Shown in pieces: positions 6,197 through 7,084 of a stretch of DNA of 7,084 nucleotides. The translations under genes and the position numbers were made by a program. Below the pieces are notes generated by a model that ran no database searches, was not told where the DNA came from, and worked only from the letters and a program-made list of their open reading frames with translations. This DNA comes from an uncultured Anaerotignum sp. (GTDB taxonomy: Bacteria > Bacillota > Clostridia > Lachnospirales > Anaerotignaceae): NCBI RefSeq assembly GCF_905212195.1, contig NZ_CAJMDQ010000091.1, forward strand, positions 1-7,084. The letters run 5' to 3'. Positions within the stretch are counted from its first letter, which is position 1. Every line of letters starts with the position of its first letter.

Positions 6197-6271
6197 TGGG
6201 AATTAGTTCAGTTTGGTTAGAACGCCTGATTTGGGTTCAGGAGGTCGTGGGTTCAAATCCTACATTTCCAA
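6197..6271 (+). tRNA. tRNA-Pro, anticodon UGG
   Basis: The cloverleaf is complete. The acceptor stem is 6197-6203 with 6264-6270 and the D stem is GTTC 6206-6209 with GAAC 6220-6223. The anticodon stem is CCTGA 6225-6229 with TCAGG 6237-6241; its loop TTTGGGT gives TGG at 6232-6234, which reads proline codons. The T stem is 6247-6251 with 6259-6263, with loop TTCAAAT. Conserved bases U8, A14, G18-G19, A21, U33 and the T-loop TTC are present. Oddities are a U1-A72 first pair, where a G or C at position 1 is more usual, discriminator A73 and no encoded CCA (ACT follows). A CCA-adding enzyme would be required. Its place between a terminator and small unknown genes suggests a phage-borne tRNA. 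Confidence 0.9.
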
Positions 6272-6277
6272 CTACTA

Positions 6278-6292
6278 TCCTACTTTGTAGGA
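6278..6292 (+). other. Small hairpin just after the tRNA
   Basis: TCCTAC (6278-6283) pairs with GTAGGA (6287-6292) around TTT. The same TCCTAC occurs in the tRNA at 6258-6263, spanning the last T-loop base and the 3' strand of the T stem. GTAGGA could therefore pair with either. No T-run follows, so it is not a terminator; it may affect 3' processing. Confidence 0.4.
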
Positions 6293-6309
6293 AATAAATC
6301 AAGAAAGAA

Positions 6310-6480
6310 GTGAAAATTATTAAGTACATTTCAAAAAATGAAATTGAAAAGCTATTATCCGAAGGTGTAATCAGAAACACAAGACGAGGATATATCGACA
6401 AAAATGGATATCCAGTCGGTTATTATCGTACTAAAGGTGTTGCTAAAAAGCGTTACATCGAAGATAAGTATGTTAAGTAG
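6310..6480 (+). CDS. Small basic protein of unknown function, phage-like
   Basis: A GTG at 6310 opens a 56-residue frame to TAG at 6478-6480; an in-frame TAA at 6295-6297 bars any longer form. The product begins MKIIKYISKNEIEKLL. Its second half is rich in glycine, tyrosine and basic residues (RRGYIDKNGYPVGYYR, then KKRYIEDKY), suggesting a small beta-rich or nucleic-acid-contacting protein. I do not recognise the family. The ribosome binding site is weak: only AAGAAAG close to the GTG, or AGGA 17 bases away. AT-rich codons (ATA, AGA, TTA) differ from glgB. The next gene starts 9 bases later, so they look like one unit. Confidence 0.6.
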   Translation: MKIIKYISKNEIEKLLSEGVIRNTRRGYIDKNGYPVGYYRTKGVAKKRYIEDKYVK

Positions 6481-6489
6481 GTTCTGCCT

Positions 6490-6801
6490 ATGAAAAATAG
6501 AATTGAATATAAAGGTTTTTATATAGACAAGACCGAAAATGGCTTTCGTATCTGTAGAAAAGAAGATACAGAAAAACATACTCATATGAAAAATCTTAAT
6601 CCATCATATAAACTTATAGACAATGTGCTATCAAATAAAATTCCTACTCGTTGTGGATGTTATTATTTGGAGTCACATGCTAGATTAAGCTATGATGAAA
6701 ATTATATTAGGAAGATTCGTGAGTATATCAAAGTAAAACAGAATAAAAGCAAACAAATGTATTATAATCCTGGCAGAAAACGTTCTGGTGGGAATTTTTA
6801 A
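6490..6801 (+). CDS. Hypothetical protein, 103 residues, phage-like
   Basis: ATG at 6490 has AGG 8 bases upstream and overlaps no other gene. The protein is strongly basic and rich in lysine, asparagine and tyrosine. It starts MKNRIEYKGFYIDKTENGF and ends with the basic NPGRKRSGGNF. There are three cysteines (22, 55, 57) and three histidines (30, 32, 63), which could bind a metal, but the spacing matches no motif I know. No membrane segment or signal peptide is seen. It lies between two other small same-strand genes, a pattern typical of phage early or accessory modules. No function can be assigned. Confidence 0.75.
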   Translation: MKNRIEYKGFYIDKTENGFRICRKEDTEKHTHMKNLNPSYKLIDNVLSNKIPTRCGCYYLESHARLSYDENYIRKIREYIKVKQNKSKQMYYNPGRKRSGGNF

Positions 6802-6824
6802 TTTTATGGAGGATTTAAAGGATT

Positions 6825-7084
6825 ATGGTAGATAGTAAGATTAAGAAAGCAATTGTTAGTGCAGCTAAAAAGAATATTACAGCAAGTGGTGTACGAATTG
6901 AAAACGGAGTTTTCGTTGATGATGAAGGCTCTATTGTAGATCGTATCGCTGAAATGTTACCAGAAGGTACTACTATTTTTGATATTAAAATTAGTATTGA
7001 GCTTCCAGATGAAGAGAAGCCGGCCTTAGTTCAGCTGGATGAGATTATAAAAAAACGGGAAAAGGCGGAGATGCCGGATGGCGC
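6825..7084 (+). CDS. Hypothetical protein, 5' part only (runs off the window)
   Basis: ATG at 6825 begins a frame that stays open to the end of the window, 86 codons plus two bases. GGAGGA at 6808-6813 lies 11 bases upstream, and a second AAAGGA lies only 2 bases upstream. The product begins MVDSKIKKAIVSAAKKNI and is mixed acidic and basic; a DIKISIELPDEEKP segment is near residues 53-65, followed by a charged probable helix. I recognise no domain. Base composition turns from AT-rich to clearly GC-richer after about 7015. It is 23 bases after the previous gene and likely in the same unit. Confidence 0.7.
   Translation, partial: MVDSKIKKAIVSAAKKNITASGVRIENGVFVDDEGSIVDRIAEMLPEGTTIFDIKISIELPDEEKPALVQLDEIIKKREKAEMPDG

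Noticed and set aside
6806..6835. Nine-codon ATG frame ahead of the last gene
   Set aside because: Its start lies just before the ribosome binding site of the next gene and it has no site of its own.
1..7084. CRISPR array
   Set aside because: No regularly spaced direct repeats with unique spacers were seen anywhere.

Overview
The window looks like chromosome of an anaerobic Bacillota bacterium, most likely Clostridia, running on its right into a foreign, phage-like AT-rich segment. The host call rests on the rpsU-yqeY gene pair, purine-rich Shine-Dalgarno sequences, sigma-A-type promoters with 16-17 bp spacers, and short-stem/T-run terminators. The genus cannot be resolved from sequence alone.

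Layout. Positions 1-134 hold a very palindromic element that can fold as a long closing stem around a four-way junction, followed by a plus-strand terminator at 175-209. Facing it is a minus-strand gene for a beta-CASP metallo-beta-lactamase-fold protein (281-1906), with its own promoter (1985-2013) and a terminator (212-255). A divergent promoter region (1907-2237) then leads to glgB, the glycogen branching enzyme (2238-4499), which has complete catalytic motifs and an unusual lysine-rich tail; a 15-bp hairpin ends it. After about 190 bases with no recognised feature come a strong promoter, a leader hairpin, rpsU (ribosomal protein S21) and yqeY (GatB/YqeY-domain protein), closed by a strong terminator at 5534-5562. 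A second terminator with no obvious gene follows at 5662-5690.

From about 5700 the composition changes: 16 of 60 bases are G/C at 6481-6540, against 35 of 60 at 3421-3480 inside glgB. A strong promoter (5752-5779) drives a roughly 400-nt transcript with many hairpins and no convincing long gene, ending at a UUCG-loop terminator (6166-6192). A tRNA-Pro(UGG) begins at the end of that T-run and lacks an encoded CCA. Three small same-strand genes of unknown function follow, the last running off the window. This order of large structured RNA, tRNA and small unknown genes resembles the setting of phage-borne ornate RNAs such as GOLLD and ROOL, but no match to either is claimed.

The core genes are ordinary metabolism and translation functions and do not form one pathway. 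The points of most interest are the candidate large RNA next to the tRNA, the four-way-junction element at the left edge, and a family of intergenic palindromes built on GCCGGAATCC that recurs in several gaps of the window.
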